Shown: positions 1 to 6,041 of the stretch, one piece after another
How the letters are laid out: each line of letters opens with the position of its first letter
Numbering within the stretch: position 1 is the stretch's first letter
Source: an uncultured Pseudomonadota bacterium
GTDB taxonomy: Bacteria > Lernaellota > Lernaellaia > Lernaellales > Lernaellaceae
Length of the DNA: 9,418 nucleotides
Reading direction: 5' to 3'
Assembly: GCA_937967875.1 (NCBI GenBank)
Contig: CALBTQ010000551.1
Span: 1-9,418, forward strand
Translations under genes and position numbers: made by a program
Notes under the pieces: model-generated
Databases searched by the model: none
What the model saw: only the letters and a program-made list of their open reading frames with translations
Told to the model about the DNA's origin: nothing

Positions 1-46
1 ACCACCGAGATCTACACTCTTTCCCTACACGACGCTCTTCCGATCT
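1..46 (+). other. Illumina P5/TruSeq adapter remnant (not biological)
   Basis: The first 46 bases match the TruSeq universal (P5 side) adapter, lacking only its first dozen bases and ending in the familiar GCTCTTCCGATCT read-1 junction. The biological insert begins at 47. Nothing in this stretch should be annotated or used for similarity searching. Confidence 0.98.
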
Positions 47-395
47 CACAAACGGTAGAAATAATAAAACCGTCGGAATTAGCACGCGCCAATGCCGCTT
101 CCGCGATCGATGATTGTTATTCACCTTCAAGAGCCAACCTGCTAAACACGCTCGCAGCCAAGTCGATAGTATTCGACCGCTTAGCGTTATCCGTTTTTAC
201 TAATTCTCTAGTGATCATTCCGAGCGAACATCAACCGGTTCTATCCGGCAATGTACAAAACACATATCCGGAAAGCAATCTCTTGAGACTATTCCTTTCG
301 CTCTCTCGCCGCCAAGCTTTTCCACAATAGACTCGATTCACGGCTTGCCTATGCCCGCTCGCGATTTACGTTAATGTTAGTGGAGAGAAAAAATT
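47..395. other. 349-bp leader without a recognisable gene
   Basis: This stretch is less GC-rich than the coding regions and carries no convincing reading frame on either strand. The longest ATG frame noticed on the plus strand (from 92) stops after 17 codons. An 8-bp palindrome AACCGGTT lies at 233-240. The last bases hold the ribosome-binding site GGAGAG (382-387) of the universal stress gene. It presumably contains that gene's promoter, but no clear -35/-10 pair stands out. Confidence 0.5.
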
Positions 396-1307
396 ATGTA
401 CCGTTTCAAGCGATTGCTGGTCGGGCTGTCGTTGAACGGCTGTGACGAGGCGGTCATCCGTTTCACCAAGGAATTTTCCCGCCTGCTCAAGCCGTCGAAA
501 ATCACCTTCATGCACGTGCTCAGCAACGATGACGTGCCCAAGTACGTCGGTGAAAAATACCCGATTCTGCTGCAGACGGCCGATGAATTCGCGCGCACTC
601 GGATGATCGATATGGTCTACAAAAGCGTCGGCGACGATTGGCCGCCGGCCACCGAATACGAGGTGGTCGAAGGTTCGCCACTGCTGGAAATGCTCCAACG
701 CGTCAAGTACAAGGAAATCGATCTGCTGCTGATCGGCCGCCCGCAGGAACCGGCGTACGGCGGCACCCTGGCCGTCAAGCTGGCGCGCTACGCTCCCTGC
801 TCGGTGTGCGTCGTGCCCGAACAAACGCCGCAACGCCTGCGTACGTTGCTGGTGCCGGTCGATTTCTCCGAACATGCGCAGGCCGCGCTCGACGTTGCCG
901 TTATGCTGGCGCAGGCCGGCGAGATTCCCCAGATCAAATGCGTGCACGCCTACCGGGTGCCGACCGGCTATTACAAAACGGGGAAAAGCTACGAGGAATT
1001 CGCCGCGATCATGGAAGGATTGGCCCGCGACGAATGCACCGAGTTCCTCGGCCGCGCCGATCTCAAAGGCGTGGAGGTTATACCGGTATTCAAACTGTAT
1101 AAACGAGTCTATCTGGCCATCCGCGAAATTTCCCGCGATCATCCGGTCGATCTGGTGATCGTCGGCGCCCGCGGCCGCAAATCCGCCGCCGGCAGTATGC
1201 TGGGCAGCGTCACCCAACGGCTGATCCGTAAAACGCAAATACCCCTGCTGGCCGTCAAACAAAAAGGCGAAGGCATGAGTTTCCTGGATTGCCTGCTGGA
1301 AAAGTAA
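396..1307 (+). CDS. Universal stress protein, tandem UspA domains
   Basis: A 303-residue cytoplasmic protein made of two UspA-type alpha/beta domains, about 1-142 and 148-288. Single UspA proteins are about 140-150 aa, so this is the usual tandem form. The C-terminal domain carries the conserved aspartate (LLVPVDFSEH, D156) and an intact ATP-binding signature G-2x-G-9x-G-S (G257, G260, G270, S271). The N-terminal domain has the same fold pattern (RLLVGLS start, LLLIGRP strand) but lacks the glycine signature around 114-123, so probably only the second half binds nucleotide. Family members bind ATP and help cells survive starvation, redox or other stress; the exact partner is unknown. The start is supported by GGAGAG at 382-387, eight bases before ATG. 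The gene appears monocistronic, with a 255-bp spacer after it. Which stress it answers to cannot be told from sequence. Confidence 0.93.
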   Translation: MYRFKRLLVGLSLNGCDEAVIRFTKEFSRLLKPSKITFMHVLSNDDVPKYVGEKYPILLQTADEFARTRMIDMVYKSVGDDWPPATEYEVVEGSPLLEMLQRVKYKEIDLLLIGRPQEPAYGGTLAVKLARYAPCSVCVVPEQTPQRLRTLLVPVDFSEHAQAALDVAVMLAQAGEIPQIKCVHAYRVPTGYYKTGKSYEEFAAIMEGLARDECTEFLGRADLKGVEVIPVFKLYKRVYLAIREISRDHPVDLVIVGARGRKSAAGSMLGSVTQRLIRKTQIPLLAVKQKGEGMSFLDCLLEK

Positions 1308-1410
1308 GCCCGGCGAATATTGAATAAAAATGAAAATTAAAGCGATATGATGGTTAAGGTTCGCAAAGTTTTCGACGATAATCATATTCGGCTGGATAAA
1401 GTCAATTGCG

Positions 1411-1430
1411 CCAATTGCCGGTGTAATTGG
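1411..1430. repeat. Inverted repeat CCAATT-N8-AATTGG
   Basis: Perfect 6-bp arms at 1411-1416 and 1425-1430 flank an 8-base centre. A further CAATTG copy lies just upstream at 1403-1408, so the CAATTG motif recurs with regular-looking spacing. There is no U-tract after it, so it is not a terminator. It might be an operator, but no cognate regulator is visible. Confidence 0.35.
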
Positions 1431-1474
1431 AAAAATAGTTGATTTAAAAGCACGAATTGTTTAAACATCATTGT

Positions 1475-1490
1475 TCGAATAAAAATTCGA
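1475..1490. repeat. Inverted repeat TCGAAT-AAAA-ATTCGA
   Basis: Perfect 6-bp arms around an AAAA centre, about 75 bp before the PilZ start. An 8-bp palindrome GTTTAAAC lies just upstream at 1459-1466. It could be a regulator-binding site or a small RNA hairpin in the leader of the PilZ transcript. It is short enough in AT-rich DNA that chance is possible. Confidence 0.35.
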
Positions 1491-1562
1491 GTCGTTTCGC
1501 ACAAAATGCTCTTTTGAACCGAAGATGGTGAATGTGACAAATTATGTTTCGGAGAACACATT

Positions 1563-2243
1563 ATGACGACTAGCGAAGAAACCATTGCCCTGCTTGAATC
1601 GCATCAAAAACGGCCGAACTTCATCGTCGGTCTGGACCTATATCTGGATCTCGTCCATCAGTATAAAAAAGTCCGCTGCAAGGTAAACGTGCACGGCTGG
1701 TATCACGACGATTTCTTCATCGTCGACGCCCCGATGATCAACGCGCAGGAAGTCGAATTGCGCACCAACGAATTCGTCACGGTGCGTTTCATCCTCGACG
1801 GCGTCGTCTATGCCTTCAATACTACCCTGCTGCGCAAAGTGGTTGCGCCCACCCGGCTGTGGTTGCTGAGCTACCCGACGATCATGGAAACCAAAACCCT
1901 CCGCAAACATTCGCGCCTGCAGACGCTGATTCCCGTGTCCATCGACGGCTTCGAGGAAAAAGCGCTGATCATCGACCTGAGCAGCGGCGGCGCCTTGGTC
2001 GATTGCGCCAACTGGCAAAGCTTGCCCGATCTGCAGGAAATCAAAATGTCCTTCAACCTGCCCAACGGTAAAGAGGTCCTCGACCTGCCGGCGCAGGTGA
2101 AAAACATCATCAAAAACGAATCCATCAAGCAATTCGGCGTGAGTTTCTCTTCCAGCGAGAACGAACAAGGGCGGGCCATCAAGGAATTCATCGACGCCTT
2201 GCCCAACCGGCCGCCGTCGCCGTGTCATCAACAACAGGTCTGA
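1563..2243 (+). CDS. PilZ-domain c-di-GMP-binding protein (YcgR-like layout)
   Basis: A 226-residue cytoplasmic protein. Residues from about 20 to 105 form a beta-rich N-terminal domain in the position of the YcgR-N/PilZN domain. Residues from about 112 to 212 form a PilZ domain. Both halves of the c-di-GMP signature are intact: RxxxR as RKHSR (R114, R118) and D/NxSxxG as DLSSGG (D138, S140, G143). Proteins of this layout are effectors that switch motility, secretion or surface polysaccharide in response to c-di-GMP; the target here is unknown. The final residues (about 214-226, rich in Pro, Gln and Ser) look like a disordered tail. The start is supported by GGAGA at 1551-1555, seven bases before ATG. 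The gene ends 23 bp from the stop of the convergent minus-strand gene. No flagellar or pilus gene is in the window to suggest the output. Confidence 0.9.
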   Translation: MTTSEETIALLESHQKRPNFIVGLDLYLDLVHQYKKVRCKVNVHGWYHDDFFIVDAPMINAQEVELRTNEFVTVRFILDGVVYAFNTTLLRKVVAPTRLWLLSYPTIMETKTLRKHSRLQTLIPVSIDGFEEKALIIDLSSGGALVDCANWQSLPDLQEIKMSFNLPNGKEVLDLPAQVKNIIKNESIKQFGVSFSSSENEQGRAIKEFIDALPNRPPSPCHQQQV

Positions 2244-2266
2244 TCGACATTTCTTTTTTCGACAGC

Positions 2267-2731
2267 TCAGTCTTTACCGGCTTCGCGGCGCGCATCCTCG
2301 TATCCCTGCGCGGCGTAGAAAACGGCTCGGTCGAAAAACAGCACCACCCGGTTGTTGAGTTCGAGCGCCTCGATCAAATCCATCGCCGTGTTCAGCAATC
2401 CCTCGTTAAGCACCTTGAGCCACAGATGGCGCCGGGTCAACGCAAAGGCCTGAATCACTTCGGAGAGCGGAAATCCCTCTTGATAGCGCTTGCGCCCCAA
2501 TTCGAAGTAGGTATGTCTGATTTCTTCCTTGGTCGTCTCGCGGGAAATCCACTTGCCCAGATTGCTGTACACGCGATACGCGCGCGTATACAACTTTTTC
2601 TGATCGAATGCGGCGTAAGTGGCTGTAGTTTCATTTGTTTTAATATCTTTCAACCAATTATTCGTAATTTCGTCGGCATGATGATGGATCAAATCCAACA
2701 ACTTCTGCGACACAATTTGGTGTTGGCCCAT
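2267..2731 (-). CDS. Stand-alone RsbRD N-terminal-like domain protein
   Basis: A 154-residue, almost wholly helical, soluble protein. Its sequence pattern fits the RsbRD_N (RsbT co-antagonist N-terminal) family: a W-L pair in helix 2 (NNWLKDI, 24-30), an LGKWI segment (58-62), then YFELGRKRYQEGFPLSEVI (75-93) and ALTRRHLW (97-104). In known proteins this domain is a sensory module fused to STAS, histidine kinase or other outputs. Here nothing follows it, so it may act as a free sensor or an interaction partner of another protein. The minus-strand assignment is favoured over the overlapping plus-strand frame by the family-like sequence and by a purine-rich GGGGAGAG ribosome-binding site immediately upstream (2733-2740). 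It is divergent from the ATPase operon across a 247-bp spacer. Family assignment is by recognition only; a search could move it to a related helical sensor family. Confidence 0.78.
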   Translation of the reverse strand: MGQHQIVSQKLLDLIHHHADEITNNWLKDIKTNETTATYAAFDQKKLYTRAYRVYSNLGKWISRETTKEEIRHTYFELGRKRYQEGFPLSEVIQAFALTRRHLWLKVLNEGLLNTAMDLIEALELNNRVVLFFDRAVFYAAQGYEDARREAGKD

Positions 2732-2760
2732 GCTCTCCCCCTCTCTACTTTTATTGGCCG

Positions 2761-2774
2761 ATTAATTAATTAAT
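2761..2774. repeat. 14-bp perfect palindrome of ATTA repeats
   Basis: The motif ATTA is repeated in tandem to give ATTAATTAATTAAT, which equals its own reverse complement. It lies 30 bp upstream of the RsbRD-like start codon, where it would overlap a -10 region on the minus strand. It may be a protein-binding site, a melting element or simple AT-rich slippage. Confidence 0.5.
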
Positions 2775-2797
2775 AAGACCGCCTTTCCTGCTTGAAA
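2770..2797 (-). promoter_or_regulatory. Possible weak promoter for the RsbRD-like gene
   Basis: On the minus strand a TTTCAA box (plus-strand 2792-2797) is followed after 16 bp by TATTAA (plus-strand 2770-2775). The -10 matches TATAAT at four of six positions and the -35 matches TTGACA at only three. Position and orientation suit the minus-strand gene starting at 2731. This is a weak call. Confidence 0.25.
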
Positions 2798-2886
2798 ACC
2801 GAAACCTGCAAATTATTTCGCATAGTTGGCATTTTGTCTTTTCGGGGGATAAAAGATGGCTCCCAAAGGGAAATCGCCTGTTTGTT

Positions 2887-2914
2887 TCTTGACAGTCGGA
2901 AATTAGAGACTAAA
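2887..2914 (+). promoter_or_regulatory. Sigma70-type promoter of the V-ATPase operon
   Basis: A perfect -35 hexamer TTGACA (2887-2892) is followed after 16 bp by TAAATA (2909-2914), a weak -10 in a very AT-rich stretch. Transcription would start near 2920, giving a leader of roughly 58 bases before the subunit E start. It is the only strong -35 box seen in the divergent spacer and is correctly oriented for the operon. The -10 could also be placed a few bases away because TAAATA recurs at 2913-2918. Confidence 0.55.
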
Positions 2915-2934
2915 TAAATATTAAGGGAAACGTG

Positions 2935-2946
2935 CATAAATATTTA
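2935..2946. repeat. 12-bp palindrome in the ATPase operon leader
   Basis: TAAATATATTTA equals its own reverse complement. Its half TAAATAT also occurs at 2913-2919, overlapping the proposed -10, so two copies of the half-site are 22 bp apart, about two helical turns. This arrangement over the start of transcription suits a repressor or activator site. AT-richness makes chance similarity possible. Confidence 0.4.
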
Positions 2947-2978
2947 GAAAAGAAATTACTGGAAAATATAGGTGCGCC

Positions 2979-3602
2979 ATGCCCGAATCAATCGAATCAT
3001 TCGTCCGTAAGTTGCAGGAGGAAGGCGTTCAAGCCGGCAAACAAGCGGCCGAGCAGGTAATCGCCCAAGCCAAAGAGCAAGCCGAGACGATTCTTCGCGA
3101 AGCGCATCAGCAAGCGGAAAACCACCTGCGCGATACGCAAACCGAAGCGAAAAAACTCACCGAGCAAAACAAAAACGAAATCGCCCTGGCCGCGCGCGAC
3201 GCCATTTTGCAATTGCGGGAAAACATCTCGCACTCCCTGCGTGTGATTCTGGAAAACGAAGTGCGCACCGTGCTCGCCGATCCGGCGTTCCTCGCCGAGT
3301 TGATTCGCGACATGATGCGCCAATACGCCGCGCAGGACGCCGGGCGGCAGGAGACCATCGAAATCCGCGTGCCGCCCGAAGCGGTCGAACAGGTGAAAAA
3401 CCTGGCCCTCGCCCGTTTGCGCGATGCCGATGGGCCGCTGCAGAAATTCAATCTCTTCGGCACGCTGAAAAAGCAGGGCTTCGAGTACACCGTGCATGAA
3501 TCGACCGTGGAAGTGACCGTCGATTCCATCGGCGAATATCTCGGCAATTTGGTCACCGAGCAGGTGCGGGAAAGCCTGCGGGAAGCGGTGGCGAAAAAAT
3601 AA
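2979..3602 (+). CDS. atpE: V-type ATPase subunit E (peripheral stalk)
   Basis: 207 residues, the usual length for a prokaryotic V/A-type E subunit. Residues from about 1 to 100 are a long charged helix rich in Ala, Gln, Glu and Lys, typical of the stalk coiled coil. Residues from about 100 to 207 form the globular alpha/beta end that holds the A/B head (KKQGFEYTVHESTVEV segment, 164-179). The protein is a stator: it ties the catalytic head to the membrane subunit so that only the central shaft turns. It normally pairs with a G/H-type helix, which is not encoded nearby. The ATG at 2979 has AGGTG (2970-2974) four bases before it and follows the promoter at 2887-2914. It is the first gene of the operon and ends 16 bp before the DUF2764 gene. 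Recognition rests on coiled-coil pattern, C-terminal sequence and operon position. Confidence 0.88.
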   Translation: MPESIESFVRKLQEEGVQAGKQAAEQVIAQAKEQAETILREAHQQAENHLRDTQTEAKKLTEQNKNEIALAARDAILQLRENISHSLRVILENEVRTVLADPAFLAELIRDMMRQYAAQDAGRQETIEIRVPPEAVEQVKNLALARLRDADGPLQKFNLFGTLKKQGFEYTVHESTVEVTVDSIGEYLGNLVTEQVRESLREAVAKK

Positions 3603-3617
3603 CGACCAGGCGGTCGT
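3602..3617 (+). promoter_or_regulatory. Intercistronic hairpin between atpE and the DUF2764 gene
   Basis: The 16-bp gap and the last base of the atpE stop codon form a perfect 6-bp stem ACGACC/GGTCGT (3602-3607 and 3612-3617) closed by the tetraloop AGGC. The loop contains the only Shine-Dalgarno-like bases (AGG, 3608-3610) for the next gene, and the stem ends one base before its ATG. No U-tract follows, so it is not a terminator. It probably modulates translation of the downstream gene or is an mRNA processing or stability element; this is inference. Confidence 0.5.
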
Positions 3618-3618
3618 C

Positions 3619-4302
3619 ATGAGAGAATTTTTTTATCTGATCACCTCGCTGCCGACCTTGCCCTCCCTGGGCGAGAAGCCGCCTTTGAATCCGCAACAAT
3701 TGCAGTCGCTGGTCGACGATGAACCGCCTCTGCGCGCCGTGATCGACACGCTCTTTCTCGAACAGGACCTGCTGCACCGCCAGAGCATCCTCGCCGGGGA
3801 GAAAATCACCGCGACGCCCCTGGTGCTCAGCGAGGAGCAAATGAACGGCGAAGCGCCCCTGCCCGCCGACTTCACGCCTGCCGAAACCGAGCACCGCGTC
3901 TTCGTCGCCGATCTGCTGTGGTCGACCTACTTCCAGCGCGCCGATCTGCTCGCCGGCATGTTCGCCTGTCCGTTTTTACAGCGCTGGGCCGGCTTCGAAG
4001 TCTCCCTGCGCAACGCCGTCGCCGCCGAACGCGCACGCAAATTGTCGCTGTCTCCCGACGAATATTACGTTGCCGAGCACCTCTGGGAATCCACCGCCTT
4101 CATCGACGGACTCGTCGCCGCCTGGGCGTCCGCCGACAATCCGCTGGCCGCCGCCCGCGCCCTCGACCAAGGCCGGTGGGATTGGCTGCAAGCCAACGGC
4201 GGATGGTTCAGCTTTTCCATCGACGAAGTGGCCGCCTACGCCCGCGCGCTGTTGTTGTTGGCGCGCTGGCACGAACTGCAATCCGCTCCCGGCGGCGGAT
4301 AG
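3619..4302 (+). CDS. DUF2764 protein of V-type ATPase operon
   Basis: A 227-residue soluble protein without signal peptide or clear membrane segment. Its N-terminus (EFFYLITSLPTLPSL, 3-17) has the YY-x-LV-x-SLP-x-L pattern of DUF2764. The middle has the helical signature WAGFEVSLRNAVAAERARKL (123-142), and a W-rich C-terminal third follows (residues 187-218). Proteins of this family occupy the same second place, between E and A, in V-ATPase operons of Chlamydia and similar bacteria. Those operons lack recognisable C, F and G subunits. Mainly helical content and the LRN motif make a role as a C/d-like adaptor between rotor shaft and membrane ring attractive, but this is inference. The start at 3619 has only AGG (3608-3610) as ribosome-binding site, inside a hairpin loop. 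It ends 8 bp before atpA, whose longer upstream reading frame overlaps this gene and is not used. Confidence 0.82.
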   Translation: MREFFYLITSLPTLPSLGEKPPLNPQQLQSLVDDEPPLRAVIDTLFLEQDLLHRQSILAGEKITATPLVLSEEQMNGEAPLPADFTPAETEHRVFVADLLWSTYFQRADLLAGMFACPFLQRWAGFEVSLRNAVAAERARKLSLSPDEYYVAEHLWESTAFIDGLVAAWASADNPLAAARALDQGRWDWLQANGGWFSFSIDEVAAYARALLLLARWHELQSAPGGG

Positions 4303-4310
4303 AGGCCGTC

Positions 4311-6041
4311 ATGTTCGAAGGCACGATCACCGCCGTTTTCGGCAACATGGTCACCGCCAAGGTCGAGCGGTACGCCGTGCTCAACACCGTCGCCTACTGC
4401 CTGCGCGCTGACGGTGCGCGGCTGCTCAGCGAGGTGATCCGCATTCGCGGCACCGATGTGGACCTGCAGGTCTTCGAGGAAACGCGCGGCCTGCGCGTGG
4501 GCGCCAAGGTCGAGTTCACCGGCGAGTTGATCCACGTGACGCTCGGCCCGGGTTTGCTTGGGCAAATCTACGACGGTCTGCAAAATCCGCTGCCCAAACT
4601 CGCCGCCGCCATCGGCGCACATCTCAAGTCCGGCAACTACCTGCCCGCGCTCGACGACGCGAGCCGCTGGGTCTTCACCCCCACCGTCGAGCCCGGCGCA
4701 GTGCTCACCGCCGGCGAACGACTCGGCACGGTGCCCGAAGGTTTGTTCGCCCACGCGATCATGGTCCCCTTCTCCTGGGAAGGCGAATGGACCGTCGCCT
4801 CGATCGCCGCCCCCGGCGACTACGCGATCGCCGATGAAATCGCCGTGCTCGTCGACCAGGAAGGCAAGCGGCAGCCGGTCACCATGACGCAGACCTGGCC
4901 GGTGAAAGTGCCGCTGAACGTCTCGCGCGAACGCCTGCTGCCCACCGAGCCGCTGGTCACCAAAATCCGCATCATCGACACGATGTTCCCCATCGTACTC
5001 GGCGGCACCTACTGCATCCCCGGCCCCTTCGGCGCGGGCAAAACCGTTTTACAGCACATCACCTCGCGCCACGCGGAAATCGACATCTGCGTGGTCGTCG
5101 CCTGCGGCGAACGCGCCGGCGAGGTCGTCGAGCTGCTGCGCGAATTCCCCGAGCTGACTGACCCGCGCACCGGCCGTTCGCTGATGGAACGCACGATCAT
5201 CATCTGCAACACTTCGTCCATGCCCGTCGCCGCGCGCGAAGCCTCGGTCTACACCGGCGTCACGCTCGCCGAATACTACCGCCAGATGGGCCTGAACGTG
5301 CTGCTGCTCGCCGACAGCACCTCGCGTTGGGCGCAGGCGCTGCGCGAATTGTCCGGTCGCCTCGAAGAGATCCCCGGCGAGGAAGCGTTCCCCGCCTACC
5401 TGGAAAGCCGCATCGCCAACTACTACGAGCGCGCCGCCTGCCTGCGCCTCAAAGACGGCGCCAGCGGCTCGGTGACCATCGGCGGCACCGTTTCTCCGGC
5501 CGGCGGCAGCTTCGAGGAGCCGGTCACCCAGGGCACGCTCAAGGTCGTCGGCGCGTTCCACGGCCTGTCGCGCGCCCGCAGCGACGCCCGCCGCTTTCCC
5601 GCGATCGATCCGCTCGACAGTTGGTCGACCTACCCCGGCATCATTGCCGCCACCGACGTCGACATCGCCCGCCGCCTGCTGCGCGAGGGCAACGAGATCA
5701 AGCAGATGATGGCGGTCGTCGGCGAGGAAGGCACCAGCGTCGAGGACTTCACCACCATGCTCAAGGCCGAGTTTTTCGACGCGGTCTACTTGCAGCAAAA
5801 CGCCTTCGACGAAGTGGACGCGGCCACTACGGCCGACCGTCAGCGCCTGGTGTTCAATAAAATCCTCGAACTGATCGCCGCCGAGTTCGCCTTTGCCGAC
5901 AAGGACCAAGCGCGGCGCACCATGGTTCGGGCCACCGATCTGTTCCGCAACCTCAACTACCAGGCGACCGGCTCGGAGCGCTTCGACGCCATGCTCGCCG
6001 ACATCGACACGTTCATCGCGCACCGGGGGCATGCGCCATGA
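4311..6041 (+). CDS. atpA: V-type ATPase catalytic subunit A
   Basis: 576 residues, the normal length for a prokaryotic V/A-type A subunit. It carries the catalytic sites in the A3B3 head, hydrolysing ATP to drive ion pumping or making ATP in reverse. Visible elements are an N-terminal beta-barrel (about 1-70), the A-specific bulge region (about 115-190), and Walker A GPFGAGKT (238-245, K244). The catalytic glutamate lies in ACGERAGE (E267), Walker B in LLLADS (D335), and [17 protein letters not shown] at 348-364. Long stretches closely resemble the chlamydial AtpA type, for example [11 protein letters not shown] and [10 protein letters not shown]. All key residues are present, so the enzyme should be active. 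The start at 4311 is chosen over in-frame upstream codons because it gives the family N-terminus (MFEGTITAV), has AGAGG at 4301-4305, and avoids overlap with the DUF2764 gene. Its stop overlaps the atpB start by 4 bp. Confidence 0.97.
   Translation: MFEGTITAVFGNMVTAKVERYAVLNTVAYCLRADGARLLSEVIRIRGTDVDLQVFEETRGLRVGAKVEFTGELIHVTLGPGLLGQIYDGLQNPLPKLAAAIGAHLKSGNYLPALDDASRWVFTPTVEPGAVLTAGERLGTVPEGLFAHAIMVPFSWEGEWTVASIAAPGDYAIADEIAVLVDQEGKRQPVTMTQTWPVKVPLNVSRERLLPTEPLVTKIRIIDTMFPIVLGGTYCIPGPFGAGKTVLQHITSRHAEIDICVVVACGERAGEVVELLREFPELTDPRTGRSLMERTIIICNTSSMPVAAREASVYTGVTLAEYYRQMGLNVLLLADSTSRWAQALRELSGRLEEIPGEEAFPAYLESRIANYYERAACLRLKDGASGSVTIGGTVSPAGGSFEEPVTQGTLKVVGAFHGLSRARSDARRFPAIDPLDSWSTYPGIIAATDVDIARRLLREGNEIKQMMAVVGEEGTSVEDFTTMLKAEFFDAVYLQQNAFDEVDAATTADRQRLVFNKILELIAAEFAFADKDQARRTMVRATDLFRNLNYQATGSERFDAMLADIDTFIAHRGHAP

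Larger units (their letters stand above)
1308..1562. other. AT-rich spacer upstream of the PilZ gene
   Basis: This 255-bp non-coding spacer is markedly AT-rich compared with its flanks. No rho-independent terminator is obvious after the stress gene. It holds three short palindromic elements, listed separately or in the findings, and the PilZ ribosome-binding site GGAGA (1551-1555). A possible -35 TTGAAC lies at 1514-1519, but no good -10 follows at 16-18 bp, so no promoter is called. Confidence 0.5.
2732..2978. other. Divergent AT-rich control region
   Basis: This 247-bp spacer separates the minus-strand RsbRD-like gene from the plus-strand ATPase operon and should hold promoters for both. 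It contains the palindromes and promoter elements listed separately. It also has a small hairpin-capable TCCC-AAA-GGGA at 2861-2871, whose left arm could alternatively pair with GGGA at 2846-2849. No riboswitch class was recognised; in particular the conserved core of a GEMM c-di-GMP riboswitch is not present. Confidence 0.6.

Noticed and set aside
2244..2266. Possible terminator in the convergent gap, with a T-rich run at 2250-2259
   Set aside because: The bases before the T-run form only a 3-bp stem (GTC/GAC), too weak to call an intrinsic terminator.
2222..2773. 183-codon plus-strand reading frame opposite the RsbRD-like gene
   Set aside because: The minus-strand product is family-like with a good ribosome-binding site. 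The plus-strand frame overlaps the PilZ gene end and resembles nothing known.
2846..2871. Alternative hairpins of GGGA/TCCC/GGGA that look like a riboswitch-type choice
   Set aside because: The stems are only 4 bp and lie upstream of the likely promoter at 2887-2914, so they would not be in the operon transcript. No known riboswitch core is present.
2837..2886. Sigma54-type promoter suggested by TTGGCA near 2826-2831
   Set aside because: The required GC element at the correct distance is absent.
3918..4310. 131-codon in-frame upstream extension of the subunit A gene
   Set aside because: It overlaps the DUF2764 gene in another frame, is arginine-rich low-complexity sequence, and does not resemble the A-subunit N-terminus. 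The ATG at 4311 has a ribosome-binding site and gives the family start.
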